Shown: positions 1 to 9,117 of the stretch, piece by piece | Layout of the letters: each line of letters begins with the position of its first letter | How positions within the stretch are numbered: the first letter of the stretch is position 1 | Source: Caulochytrium protostelioides | Taxonomy: Eukaryota; Chytridiomycota; Caulochytriomycetes; Caulochytriales; Caulochytriaceae | DNA length: 64,000 nucleotides | Direction of reading: 5' to 3' | NCBI GenBank assembly: GCA_003615045.1 | Contig: ML014123.1 | Location: 1-64,000, forward strand | The notes under the pieces: model-generated | Told to the model about the DNA's origin: nothing | Database searches by the model: none | Seen by the model: only the letters and a program-made list of their open reading frames with translations | Made by a program: the position numbers and the translations under genes

Positions 1-40
1 CCTGGCCGGTCATTGCTCAGCACGGCATGTCGCATGATGG

Positions 41-62
41 GCTATATAATGTGGTATATAAC
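41..62 (+). promoter_or_regulatory. TATA-like stretch upstream of the secreted-protein gene
   Basis: An AT-rich segment with two TATATAA-like cores lies about 210-230 bases before the ATG at 272, in otherwise GC-rich DNA. It is the only TATA-like sequence in the upstream 271 bases. Its role as a core promoter is inferred from position and composition only. Confidence 0.3.
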
Positions 63-271
63 GCAGACGATGGCCGTGCTAACGATTCCAATGTCCCGTT
101 CGTGAAGCTCCTCGCGCGACTTGGGTCATGGAATGGCGGCGACTCATTTGTTCGCCGCTGCGACCCAAAGCCGCCTGATGGTCTCACAGCGCTGAGTTGA
201 CTGCTGCTGCTGCTCCGCGCCCCTACTTACCCGTCGTCTGCCCTTTCTTCTCTGATAGTGAGACTCGTGCC

Positions 272-1978
272 ATGGTTCACTGGTGCGGCGCAGGCCTCGT
301 GCTTGCACTAGCCGTGACGGTCCTGGGCGCGCCTCGTCCAACGGACAGGAGCCCGGCTTTGAGTCCTACGGTTGTGGGCCCGTCTGCCAGTTGGAATCAT
401 CTAAACGATGAACCCTATAACCACTTGGTAAACAGGCTGGCATGTGGCAATTCTGACCCCTTGACGCGAGAGGATTTTCTTGATCTTGGCGACCTCCGGG
501 GCCATGTAGACGACCACACAGAACTCCCACGGAAGTCGCTTGAGAAGGGCCGCTCTCTCCTCCATCAAAATTACGATGTCGAAAAGGGGGGCCGTCTTAA
601 GAGACCGCTCTGGTCCCTTGATGCCGAGCGGCTTAATCCCGAGCTGACGGCTCCTACGTCGGCCACCGATCGCTTGGTTTTATCAAATGACCGGCATCGA
701 GCGTATGTACTCGCACTCGATGAGCTTCACAAGGCCTATAGGAGGGCAAGGTCGGCAGACGCCGCGGACCGGAATACTGACAGTGACTATGACCCCCTTT
801 ATGCCGCGATAGTGAACGTTGCTTACGCCATCTTCAGCCCAGAGGAGCCTTTGCCTGACTATGACTTTCATGCCCATTCGACTCCCATGCAGCGGCTGGA
901 GCTTCTCCGGCATTGGTTAAGCCTGCTCAATAGGCACATGTCAGAGGCCTTATTTAATCCTTCATATTTGAGCCCCGACACAATCCTTTATTCTGCTGAT
1001 TCGGGACATGTAAGCTCGCGAAACCCGTCGCGTGGGACCTCACGCTCGCATTCGCCGGTGCCAAGCGTCTGGGATGACGACCATGCTCCCCCGGATCCCG
1101 CGTCAGCTCCCCTTTCGCCGATAACGGAATTCCCAGATGGTGAGCTGGAAAATCCTGAAGCACCCGGGCCTCAGAATGCGATTGGAGGCCCCCTAGCACG
1201 CTCGTATGCAGAATTCATTACGTTTCTGCCAGATGATTTGGTCGATGGCCGATTGTTGGCCGTGCAGATCTTCTACCGCGAGCTGGTCCAAGTCCGCGCG
1301 GACGCACTACGATGGCTGCTTCTGCTGGCCGAGCTCAGGCAGATTCAGAATACCCTGGGGTCGGTCATTGGCGAGAACGATCCCTATGAGAAGCATTACG
1401 TGCACTTTGCAGAGCCAGCGACTCAGCAGACGCCAGAGACGCTGAAGCAGTTCTTCATCGATGCCAGCCTGGCCGCTCGTCCTCCCTTCGACTTCTTTGC
1501 CCATTTAGTGGATACAGCGGAGGATGCCGGCATGATCAGCGAGGCTGTCCACGCTGAAAGTTCGGCTCGAGATATCCTGCAACGCCGCAACCACTGTCGT
1601 CAGTGGGTTGACAGCTTGATAGCTGTGGCTAAAGCAGAAAGCACGCACCGGTTTCATTTCTGGGACGTCCTCGACACGATCTTTTTCAACAATCCCCTGT
1701 TCATCAATGAGCTCATGGCCTCGGAAACAGCCTCCTTGAAGTTCTACGGCGCTCTGCACGCGAAGCTCGTGGAGGATCAGTTCATGATGAAGCATCAGCT
1801 GCGCCAGCAGTCCCTCCATCGGCTGGATGAGAAACGGGCTCGACTGCAGGCGCTCCGGGCTGTTGAGAAAGACCGTTCATTGTCGGATTCCGGATCGCTC
1901 GCCGTCAAGCGATGGGCTGATGATATTTCTGACGCTTCTCGTTTCAAGAAAATGAATTTGGGTAATCGTTTCGCATGA
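272..1978 (+). CDS. Large predicted secreted protein, unknown family
   Basis: A 568-residue protein begins at the first ATG of the frame; the frame is open further upstream only through non-ATG codons. Residues 1 to about 20 form a classical signal peptide: a short N-terminus, then a hydrophobic stretch GLVLALAVTVLGA. The mature chain has few cysteines, looks mainly helical, and contains a Ser/Pro-rich linker around residues 250-300. No transmembrane segment or GPI signal follows, so I infer secretion. The DNA is visibly less GC-rich than the genes around it, with many A/T-ending codons, which may reflect lineage-specific or transferred origin. I do not recognise the family. A host- or environment-interaction protein is possible but is only inference from the signal peptide. 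The end at the TGA after the motif NRFA is clear. Confidence 0.75.
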   Translation: MVHWCGAGLVLALAVTVLGAPRPTDRSPALSPTVVGPSASWNHLNDEPYNHLVNRLACGNSDPLTREDFLDLGDLRGHVDDHTELPRKSLEKGRSLLHQNYDVEKGGRLKRPLWSLDAERLNPELTAPTSATDRLVLSNDRHRAYVLALDELHKAYRRARSADAADRNTDSDYDPLYAAIVNVAYAIFSPEEPLPDYDFHAHSTPMQRLELLRHWLSLLNRHMSEALFNPSYLSPDTILYSADSGHVSSRNPSRGTSRSHSPVPSVWDDDHAPPDPASAPLSPITEFPDGELENPEAPGPQNAIGGPLARSYAEFITFLPDDLVDGRLLAVQIFYRELVQVRADALRWLLLLAELRQIQNTLGSVIGENDPYEKHYVHFAEPATQQTPETLKQFFIDASLAARPPFDFFAHLVDTAEDAGMISEAVHAESSARDILQRRNHCRQWVDSLIAVAKAESTHRFHFWDVLDTIFFNNPLFINELMASETASLKFYGALHAKLVEDQFMMKHQLRQQSLHRLDEKRARLQALRAVEKDRSLSDSGSLAVKRWADDISDASRFKKMNLGNRFA

Positions 1979-2367
1979 TCATCTTCATTTCTTCCACATC
2001 TCCATCATCCGACACTGCCTGGCCACGCCCGCCAGGCCTGCAGAGCTGAGCCGCGTCGCGGGGCAGGGCCGGTTGCAGCCGGTGGTTGGCAAGCGCAACT
2101 GTCGCGGAGCACTGGCCAAATCAAAACACAACGAGTCTACCAGACGTCCTCACGAGATGAACTCGCCGACTCACGGCGGTCTACCTGAGAATGTGGGGCC
2201 TGGAGGGGACGCCGCTGTTCACAGTGTGTGGTCATACAGATAAATCGTACATTTAATTTGGAGGCCGGTGTCGACGCCACATGACTTTGTCACACGAAGG
2301 ATCGGCCGATGACGACAGGAACGGGGACGCTCAAGCATGCAGTTGGAGCGTTGTTGATCGGGCGCAT

Positions 2368-2417
2368 CGAACGAGCGCGTCGAACGAGCGCGTCGAACGA
2401 GCGCGTCGAACGAGCGT
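2368..2417. repeat. 13-bp minisatellite, about four units
   Basis: The unit cgaacgagcgcgt is repeated three times exactly and a fourth time in shortened form. It lies in the 1.1 kb gap between the secreted-protein gene and the coiled-coil gene. No gene reads through it convincingly. Confidence 0.85.
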
Positions 2418-2537
2418 CGAACTGTGCCTCCCCGGCATGCGCCCCCTAAAGACGGATCCTGAGACTTATCCGAGAGAAGGATGTATCGAAGGACGGGGGC
2501 GGCTCTCCCCATCGTTGAAAGCCCATAAACGTCGACT

Positions 2538-2829
2538 TCATTTGGCGATGCGGCCGGGATCCTGGCCGCCAATGTCGCGGCGGTTGCCGTACGAGATACC
2601 CGAGGCGTTGGCGCCGCCGTTGTAGCCGCTCTGCTAGCTGACGACGTCGGTGGCGCCGAGGCCGACCTTGCAGTCGGTGATCTGCGGTGAGCAGGGTTGT
2701 TGCGGAGAGTTCGGCTAGGTCGTCTTCCGTGGGCCATTGCACTTCAAGCATGCTCCCGCCGCCCTTCCCCCTTGCGGCCCCCTGCGCCACAAGATGGATC
2801 GCTAGTTCGTTATCGGTCATCCCAGCCAT
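2538..2829 (-). pseudogene. Possible broken small gene or spliced short gene
   Basis: Two protein-like stretches lie in different frames on this strand. The first starts at the ATG at 2829 (MAGMTDNELAIHL...). The second reads ITDCKVGLGATDVVS, is stopped by TAG at 2634-2636, and continues in frame as QSGYNGGANASGISYGNRRD up to TGA at 2538-2540. The second stretch looks like real protein rather than GC-driven noise. The sequence before it (CTCACCGCAG) could be a 3' splice site, but I could not place a matching 5' site. The in-frame TAG and the frame change suggest decay. The family is unknown. Confidence 0.3.
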
Positions 2830-3113
2830 GCCTGTCCACCGTCACATCAGGGTGACGCCTGATCCGCATTGACCCTGCCAGCGGCGTCTCTGATCCGCGG
2901 CTCCTATCAACCTCTCCCATCAACGCCTCGTATTAGGTTTTCCAGTCACCGTCTCCGATCCTTGTTGCCTTCGCAACATGGCCTTCGCTATGCCGATCGG
3001 CAGGTCGATGTCGTCGCGTGGACGCGTTGTCTCGCTCCGCCCGTCCGATCGCTCTCATCGGGCCCACGGCCGGGCCAACGCTTTCTCCTAAGTGCCGCGT
3101 GTATGCTGTCACG

Positions 3114-5645
3114 ATGAGAGTCCCGCCCGTCCTGTCGGCAGGGACGCTGCCGCTCGCCCCGTCGTCGGATTCCGTGCTTCATGACCCGCGTCCGGGTCAC
3201 CGTGAGTCCTCCCTTGCGCGTGGCGACGCCGGTCCCGGTCTCGGTGGCAGCGGCCCGAGCGTCGGCGACGTGCCCACGCGGCTTCAGCAGCAACTCCAGA
3301 CCATCCACGTCCAGCAGCAGCAGCGCCGACGCGGCACGTCCATGACGGCACTGCGCCCGGCATCCGCCGCGGCACCCACGGCCGCCCCCACGGCGGCATC
3401 GGCGCGGTGGCGGTCGCCGGACCGCCGGGTCGACCACCCGGCCGTCGGCGATGACGCCGATGCGACCCGCACGCGCTCCCAGAACACGACGTTCCTCTCG
3501 GTGCTCGATGCCACCGACCCTGAGGACGACCCGAGCATCGAGTCGAGCCACACCGACCTCTCGGCGAAAGTCGCACGGCTCTGGTCGCGGTCCCGCATCC
3601 ACCTGCCGTCGCCGCCGCAGCCCGTGTACCCGGCCTTCCCACCGCCAGCCGTACCGCATCCCTCGCCGCCACGCGGCACGCCTGCAGCCTTGCGTGCGCC
3701 GTCGGCCATCGCGCCGCCCGTCGCGATGTCCGCGCCCGTGCTCAGTGAGGTCTCCACGGTCGCCGCCGCTGCCGCGCCGGCAGCCTCGGTCGCGCCGGCC
3801 CCGCCGGTGCCGCCAGAGCCAGGTCCAGCACCACCAGCTGTGCTCCTGACGCTGGAGCGTACGATGGCTCGGCTGGAGAGCCAGAGCGCGCAGCAGACGG
3901 CGTCGCTCGCGCAGATCGAGCGCGCCTTGGAGCGCGAGACGGCCGCGCACGCGGCGACGCGGCGCGACGCGCGCGCCAAGCAGGCGCTGCTCAGGCAGCG
4001 GCTGGATGCGGCAGCCCATGCGCGTGACCAGGCCGTGGCCGCGGCGGCCGAGCAGGCGGCGCGGACATCGCAGCTGAAGGCGGCGCTGGTCGCTGCCGAG
4101 GCGGCTGTCGCCGAGGCGCGGGACGACGGCGCAGCCCTGCATGCGGCCGAAGCGGCCGCAGCACGCGCGGCGCTGGGCGCCAAGGCGGCCTCGCTCGCGG
4201 CGATGCGGGACACGCTCGCGGCACGCGAGGCGGCGGTCGTGCGGGCCGACGCCATGGTCGCGGAGGTGCGGCAGGACGCAGCGAGTCTGCGCGAGCAGAA
4301 TGCCGCCTTGCGGTCCGAGCGGGACGCGGCGCAGGCGGCGCTGCGTCGCGCTGAGGCATCGGCGGCAGCAGCGGCCAAGACGGCGGCGGCCGAGATGGAG
4401 GCGGCGGCGGCAGCGGCGCAGAGGGACCGGAAGCGGCTGCAGCGGGCGGTGCAGGCGGCCGAGGACCGTGCGACGCGCATGAAGGCGGACGCGGATGCGG
4501 CGCTCGCGAAGGCCGCGGCGGCCGAGACGGCGGCGGCCCAACTGGCCGCCGCGCAGGCCAAGATCCGCACGCTCCAGGCCGAGCTAGCCCGCAAGCGGAC
4601 ACTGCTCCAGTCCCGCGCCGACCGAGCGGTCAACGCCGCCCCATCGGCGGGGCTGGCGTCAGCGGGGGTCGCGATAGGCTCGACGGCGGCAGAGGCGACG
4701 GCGGCGGCGGCGCGACCTGCGTCGGTGTCATCGCCGGCCGCGGCCGCAGATGCCGCCACATGCAGCGACGCTGCGGCCTTGCAGTCGCGATACCACGCCA
4801 TCTCGGCGCACGTCGCGCTGCTGCATCGTCTGCTGCTGTCTTCCTATACGGCGCTGCTGCGACAGGAAACGGCGGCCACGGGCGCGATGGGGACGGCGGC
4901 GGCGCCACCCTCGGCGGGGGCGTTGGCGACCTCGCCATGTCCGTGCCCGATCGAGCGGACGCCGTCTGCCGCGGCTGGCCGCCGCCGCTCGGGCTCGGGA
5001 CCCGGGTCGCCGCCTGCCCGCCCCCGGAACGCCGCGTCGGGCATTCTGGGCGACCTCAGCGGCATCGCGCTCTCAGAGCCGGAGGTCGCTTCGCGCGCGC
5101 ACCCCTCTTATGGCGGCCTGAGCGGGATGTTGGAGACGCTGGACCTGGATGCCTCAGGCGGCGGTATGAGCGGCGGTATGAGCGGCGACGGCCCTCGCCG
5201 GGGCCAGGAGGACATGCCCGCGGCAACGGCGTCCCGCGTGCTGTCCGGCGACGGGGTTCCCGCGCCGGAGGTCCGCGACCGCCGCCTGGGGTCGGCGGAG
5301 GCCGACGCCGTCAGCGGGGTCGATCCGACCGACGTGGACGACCCGCGGCTGCTCGCGCTGAGCCGCGCGTTCCTGGGCGTGACCGACCTGCATGCGTTCC
5401 TCGCGCAGACGGGCCGCGTGGGCCGCGCGCTGGAGGCCGCGCGCGCCGCACAAACGGCGCGGGTGCGCGATCTGCTGGCCCGCGTGGCCGACCTGGTCGG
5501 CGTCCCGCCGCCGCCGCCGGGCCGCCGCGGCAAGCCGCGGGTCCACCCGGTCGTAGCGGAGATTGACCAGACCCTCACGCTGATCTTTGCCCAGGTGCTC
5601 CCCGAGCTCCAGACCGTCCGGACCCCGGTGCACCTCATCGCCTGA
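3114..5645 (+). CDS. Alanine-rich coiled-coil protein, unknown function
   Basis: The start is the first ATG of the frame (MRVPPVLSAG), giving 843 residues; a second ATG at 3342 would give 767. The N-terminal third is disordered and Pro/Ala-rich, with a short acidic segment (TDPEDDPSIESSHTDLS). Residues of about 250-520 are a long Ala/Glu/Arg-rich coiled coil with heptad-like periodicity. A low-complexity Ser/Gly/Ala part follows. The last 110 residues are compact and less repetitive (DDPRLLALSRAFLGVTDLHA... to LIFAQVLPELQTV) and may be a folded helical domain. No enzymatic motif or membrane segment is seen. A structural or cytoskeletal role is guessed from the coiled coil alone. Confidence 0.7.
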   Translation: MRVPPVLSAGTLPLAPSSDSVLHDPRPGHRESSLARGDAGPGLGGSGPSVGDVPTRLQQQLQTIHVQQQQRRRGTSMTALRPASAAAPTAAPTAASARWRSPDRRVDHPAVGDDADATRTRSQNTTFLSVLDATDPEDDPSIESSHTDLSAKVARLWSRSRIHLPSPPQPVYPAFPPPAVPHPSPPRGTPAALRAPSAIAPPVAMSAPVLSEVSTVAAAAAPAASVAPAPPVPPEPGPAPPAVLLTLERTMARLESQSAQQTASLAQIERALERETAAHAATRRDARAKQALLRQRLDAAAHARDQAVAAAAEQAARTSQLKAALVAAEAAVAEARDDGAALHAAEAAAARAALGAKAASLAAMRDTLAAREAAVVRADAMVAEVRQDAASLREQNAALRSERDAAQAALRRAEASAAAAAKTAAAEMEAAAAAAQRDRKRLQRAVQAAEDRATRMKADADAALAKAAAAETAAAQLAAAQAKIRTLQAELARKRTLLQSRADRAVNAAPSAGLASAGVAIGSTAAEATAAAARPASVSSPAAAADAATCSDAAALQSRYHAISAHVALLHRLLLSSYTALLRQETAATGAMGTAAAPPSAGALATSPCPCPIERTPSAAAGRRRSGSGPGSPPARPRNAASGILGDLSGIALSEPEVASRAHPSYGGLSGMLETLDLDASGGGMSGGMSGDGPRRGQEDMPAATASRVLSGDGVPAPEVRDRRLGSAEADAVSGVDPTDVDDPRLLALSRAFLGVTDLHAFLAQTGRVGRALEAARAAQTARVRDLLARVADLVGVPPPPPGRRGKPRVHPVVAEIDQTLTLIFAQVLPELQTVRTPVHLIA

Positions 5646-5769
5646 ATTCAGGATGGTTTAAAAAAATCATGTATAGTACAGGTGAACGATGACGATCGTG
5701 TGCAGAGCGGCGATACGGGTCGCATCGCATGGCCGCGCATGGAGCACGGCGCGCATGCCGCTCGTGGGA

Positions 5770-6363
5770 TTAGCAACAGGAATTGGTTTTCTTGGCCGTC
5801 TTGTAGAACATCTTGGACTGGGTCGAGAGCGCGTCGGAGCGGTTGACGAGCTCGTCGAGGCGCTCGCCGCGCTGTAGTAGGTCTTCCATGGTCTTGTGGA
5901 GCACGGCCTTGGTGTCGTTGATTTCGGCCTGCACGCGCATGAAGGGATCGGCCGCCTTCGGGTCCTGTGCCGTCACCAAGTGCGCCTTCAGCTCCGGGTA
6001 GTGCGTGGCGGTGTTCGCGGCCTTGAGCTGCGACCACGTGGTCCGCGGGCACTTCTGGCAGAACTCGTCCAGGACGCGGTTGAGCAGACTGAACGCCGCG
6101 CGGGTCGGGTACTCAGCGTCCGTGACCATGACGCCGGTCAGGCCGTCGTTGCGCGCCATCACGTGGCCGACAAAGTTGTTCTCCTCGATCGTCTGGCGGA
6201 CGCCCGCGGCCGTGCGCTCCGTGACGGTCGCGACAAAGAAGTTCATGAACTCTTCAATCGACCCGCGCTGAAAGTACCCGAACGTGCTGAGCTCGAACGC
6301 GGAGGCCAGCACGTTGATGGGTTTGCCGCCCTGCTGGGCAATGGCCAGTGTAAAGACCTTCAT
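5770..6363 (-). CDS. YKT6: R-SNARE Ykt6, ending in Cys-Cys with no CaaX tripeptide
   Basis: A 197-residue protein, the usual Ykt6 length, from ATG at 6361-6363. Residues 1 to about 130 are a longin domain (MKVFTLAIAQQ..., FGYFQRGSIEEFM, YPTRAAFSLLNRVLDEF). Residues of about 138-190 are an R-SNARE motif with central arginine (MEDLLQRGERLDELVNRSD). Ykt6 acts in ER-Golgi, intra-Golgi and vacuolar fusion and is held on membranes by lipidated C-terminal cysteines. Known Ykt6 proteins normally end in CC plus three residues (a CaaX box). Here the codons TGT TGC are followed directly by TAA, so the last three residues are missing. No plausible 5' splice site occurs at this point. Identity is secure; the C-terminus is the oddity. 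Confidence 0.95.
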   Translation of the reverse strand: MKVFTLAIAQQGGKPINVLASAFELSTFGYFQRGSIEEFMNFFVATVTERTAAGVRQTIEENNFVGHVMARNDGLTGVMVTDAEYPTRAAFSLLNRVLDEFCQKCPRTTWSQLKAANTATHYPELKAHLVTAQDPKAADPFMRVQAEINDTKAVLHKTMEDLLQRGERLDELVNRSDALSTQSKMFYKTAKKTNSCC

Positions 6364-6480
6364 CCTGGACGATGCGCTCGGCGGTAGAGGCGGTGCCGCG
6401 TGTCGGACGGATATCAATAGTCGGACGACGCGAGGATCGCTAATCACGGGAGGATGTTTCTTTCGGGCAGGTCGGCGTCT

Positions 6481-6547
6481 CTGCTGGCGAGAGCGAACGA
6501 GAGAGCGAACGAGAGAGCGAAAGAGAGAGAGAGAGAGAGAGAGAGCG
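6481..6547. repeat. GA-rich microsatellite upstream of YKT6
   Basis: A purine-rich tract of gagagcgaac units passes into a pure GA dinucleotide run. It starts about 120 bases upstream of the YKT6 start codon, so it lies in the presumed promoter or 5' leader. GA tracts in promoters can bind GAGA-type factors or exclude nucleosomes, but no such role is shown here. Confidence 0.8.
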
Positions 6548-7194
6548 CGAAAGCGAGTCCGAGCGAGGGCTCCGGTATGAGACGGCGCGGCCGTCGCTAT
6601 CGGGGCGGACGGAGGAGCAGCCCACAGGGTGGCACGTGGCCGGATGGGGGCTGGCGGGATCCGAGACCGTCCTTTCATGCGTGGATCCGTCCATCGGCAG
6701 GGTATCTTGCGCCTGGTCTGATGCGTCTGGCGACGATGACGCCGCAGGCTCCGCTCCGACAGCACGCGGTCGTGAGCCATCCGCGCCGCGGCCGTCGGCG
6801 TCGCCGCCGTCCATACTGCCGCGGCCGCCGTCCACGCCAAGCCAAGCTGGCCAGGCTGGGGCGGCCGGTGGCACGGTGGCGCGGATGATGTCAATCGGAC
6901 CCGGTCATGGACCAACGCGGACGTGGCGGTGGCGCAGACCTGTCGTAGCCTTTCTTTGGTATGGGGCGTACGCCGGCGCTTCCGACCCCGCCGCAGCCGG
7001 ACCCCACGGGGTCCTGAATCAAGCGGCTCGGCCAGCAGGCTGGATCAGGCGTCGAGAACGCGGTATCGATGGGCGGAGGGCGCTGCCGATGGCACTCTCC
7101 GCTGGGAAGCTTCCTGGCGATGCAGGCTTCGGATCGGGCATCGACAAGGCCATCCCTCAGCGGATCACGTCGTCATGAAAACCAGAATCCGCGG

Positions 7195-7280
7195 TTGGCG
7201 GTGGGGTGATGCCACCAACGGCCCGTTGAGCCGAATGCGCTACTCGTGCCGCCGTGGGGAGCACCATGGAGGGCATGGTG
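7195..7280 (+). mobile_element. Short fragment of the Fanzor-like repeat (copy 3)
   Basis: Two blocks match the relic at 48.1-48.3 kb: the 17-mer gtgatgccaccaacggc, then cgaatgcgctact with a nearby gccgccgtg. In the longer copy these blocks are about 130 bases apart; here they are adjacent, as after a deletion. In the longer copy the first block encodes the DATNG part of the zinc-ribbon/RuvC-III region. The fragment lies between YKT6 and RAMP4. It is non-coding in its present state. Confidence 0.5.
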
Positions 7281-7331
7281 CGCGGGTTGGGTATGGAGGG
7301 GCCTACATGTTCTTAAAAATAGTATTTATGT

Positions 7332-7629
7332 CTAGAGGGAGCGGCCCAGGAAGAGCCGCGACATGATCTCGGCAAAGACGCTACCGCAAACGACAATGAG
7401 GAGGAACATAATGAGGCCGCGGAAGCGCGGCGCCTGGGACTCGGCCTCCTGCTCGGCCTGCTTCTCGGCCCGCGCGTGGCCGCGCGTCTTCTGGGCAAAG
7501 ACGTTGTTGCGGTGGCGGATCTTGGCCGGGGCGTTGGCCTGAACGAGACACCGGAGAGTCGCCGGATGGGTCACATCGATCGAGCACAGCAAGCAGGGCG
7601 GAGGTCAGCGCGGATGCCGTACGTACCAT
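7332..7629 (-). CDS. SERP1: RAMP4/SERP1 (Ysy6-type) translocon-associated peptide, two exons
   Basis: The spliced product has 69 residues. Exon 1 is only the ATG at 7627-7629. The intron (7539-7626, 88 bp) starts GTACGT directly after the ATG and ends TTCAG. Exon 2 (7332-7538) encodes ANAPAKIRHRNNVFAQKT..., a charged linker, then a single C-terminal membrane anchor GLIMFLLIVVCGSVFAEIM. RAMP4 proteins are tail-anchored ER peptides bound to the Sec61 translocon. Family hallmarks visible are the basic RHRNNVFA-like segment and the VVCGS within the anchor. Without splicing the frame would add an unrelated N-terminus, so the spliced model is preferred. Confidence 0.88.
7539..7626 (-). other. Intron of the RAMP4 gene
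   Basis: An 88-bp intron with consensus 5' site GTACGT immediately after the start codon and 3' site TTCAG. It is one of two introns I could place in this window, and it defines the local splice consensus. Confidence 0.8.
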
Positions 7630-9117
7630 CGCATCAGCCAGAGTCAGGCAGAGGCAAGCACAGGTAAGGTGAGAACGGTCTGGACAACGCAAGGCGGATC
7701 AAGTCGCGCTCTTTCTTCCACGAGCATAGGTCGATGTTCTCTTCATCGGATCCGAGCGAGGGCCCATGGTCAGGGCGGACGACGTTACCATGGTGGTCAA
7801 GTCGGGTGGGCGAGTGATCCGTCGGGATCCGTCTCTCGACAGAGCGGAGTGCTGCGGAGGCGGGGAGGAGGCAAGCGAGCGAGCGAGCGAGCCAACACGA
7901 GACGGAAGCGATCAGGAGGCGTTGGGGAGAGGCCGTGTATTAAGCAAAAGGGCCCCTTCGACCAAGCGACGATGAAGCACGGTCCACCCGTCGGAGTTTT
8001 CGAAAACCGGCTTTTCGTAATCTTATGCTTGGTTTGATGCGTTGGTTCGACATGGTCTTTGGCCATACTCATATTCGCGCCGTACCGAGCACGCGTGTCG
8101 ACCACGCGAGCTGATCCGCCGCACGGCGGCATGGCGGAGAGGTCGCTCGGGCCGCGGTCTCGCGACCGGGCTTGGGCCCGGGTCTCTTGTGCGTGGCGGC
8201 AGCCGCGGGCCGCGCTATGATTCACCTCGCCGGCGCCGCTGTCCAAACGGTGAGGCTCGACGCGCGGCTCGTTATCTCCGGCGTCGACGCCCCCCCACGC
8301 GCGCTGGCGTCGGCTCTTTTCCCAGCGCGCGGAGACGCGCCCCCGGCGGCGAGGTGAGCGGTGAGCGGGCCATCGGAATCACCACTCCATGGGTCCGACG
8401 CGCGTCCACGTGAGACGTCGATGGCGTATTTTGTTCGCTACGTGGGTGCAGTATCATCACAGGGAGTATGGAGCCCGTGCCACGAGCAGACCTAGGAGCG
8501 ACAAGGCCGTCTCGCATCCACTCGGTCGTTTCAGGCGATGGTATTCCTCGCCATATCGGGCCTAATGACCCGACCCAACATGGCTCATCGGGTCTGATGT
8601 TTTCTTGGCTGAGTCCAGTTTTTTCAAACACCGCTCGCTCCATCGTGCAGGCGCTGCCGATCCGTCCCCGCAGTGGCGGCCTTGGAAAACGAGACGGTGC
8701 TGAGGCATGTTCGGATGCTCCGCTCATGTGCAGCGGAAGCCGAAGCGGGCAGCTGGCAACCGGCAGATCCCGGATAGCCTCGGCATGCTCGGCCGGGCTC
8801 GATGTACGGCTTCGTGTACGGAAGGACTCGACAGTCGGCACCACGCGGCGCACACCAGCACAGCGATCTATGAAAGCGTCGACACGAGGCCGCCGTCTTC
8901 TGCGACGGCTCGGTCGAGCGGACGGTGTGAACCGGGGTTGATCTGATACGCCTGACATGGAATGAACGACGCAAATCTGTTCATGGATGAACCCCTCCCA
9001 CCCCCATTGACGGCTGCTAATCTCTGTGTTGCTGCAGCCGATCCCTTCCGCTCGACCATCCTGTGGTTGTCACGCGCGTCGCTGTGCTCTGCAAACGCCT
9101 CGCCTTTTTCTCCCACA
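7630..9117. other. Intergenic region, divergent promoters
   Basis: A 1.5 kb gap between the RAMP4 start (minus strand) and a secreted-protein start (plus strand). A short GAGC tetranucleotide run lies near 7875-7891. Open frames here (for example 8272-8958 on the minus strand) have arginine/proline-rich shadow composition and are not supported. I see no RNA gene. Confidence 0.5.

Larger units (their letters stand above)
1979..3113. other. Intergenic region
   Basis: This 1.1 kb gap holds the 13-bp minisatellite at 2368-2417 and the possible broken gene at 2538-2829. The last 200 bases before 3114 are probably the promoter and leader of the coiled-coil gene. Nothing else is supported. Confidence 0.6.
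6364..7331. other. Intergenic region between YKT6 and RAMP4
   Basis: It holds the upstream region of YKT6 with the GA microsatellite, about 600 bases with no convincing gene, the Fanzor-like fragment at 7195-7280, and the 3' flank of RAMP4, which becomes AT-richer near 7310-7331. Confidence 0.6.

Noticed and set aside
8272-8958. 228-codon minus-strand frame between RAMP4 and the small secreted protein
   Set aside because: Parts look mildly protein-like, but the Arg/Pro-rich ends and lack of any recognised motif make it indistinguishable from chance.
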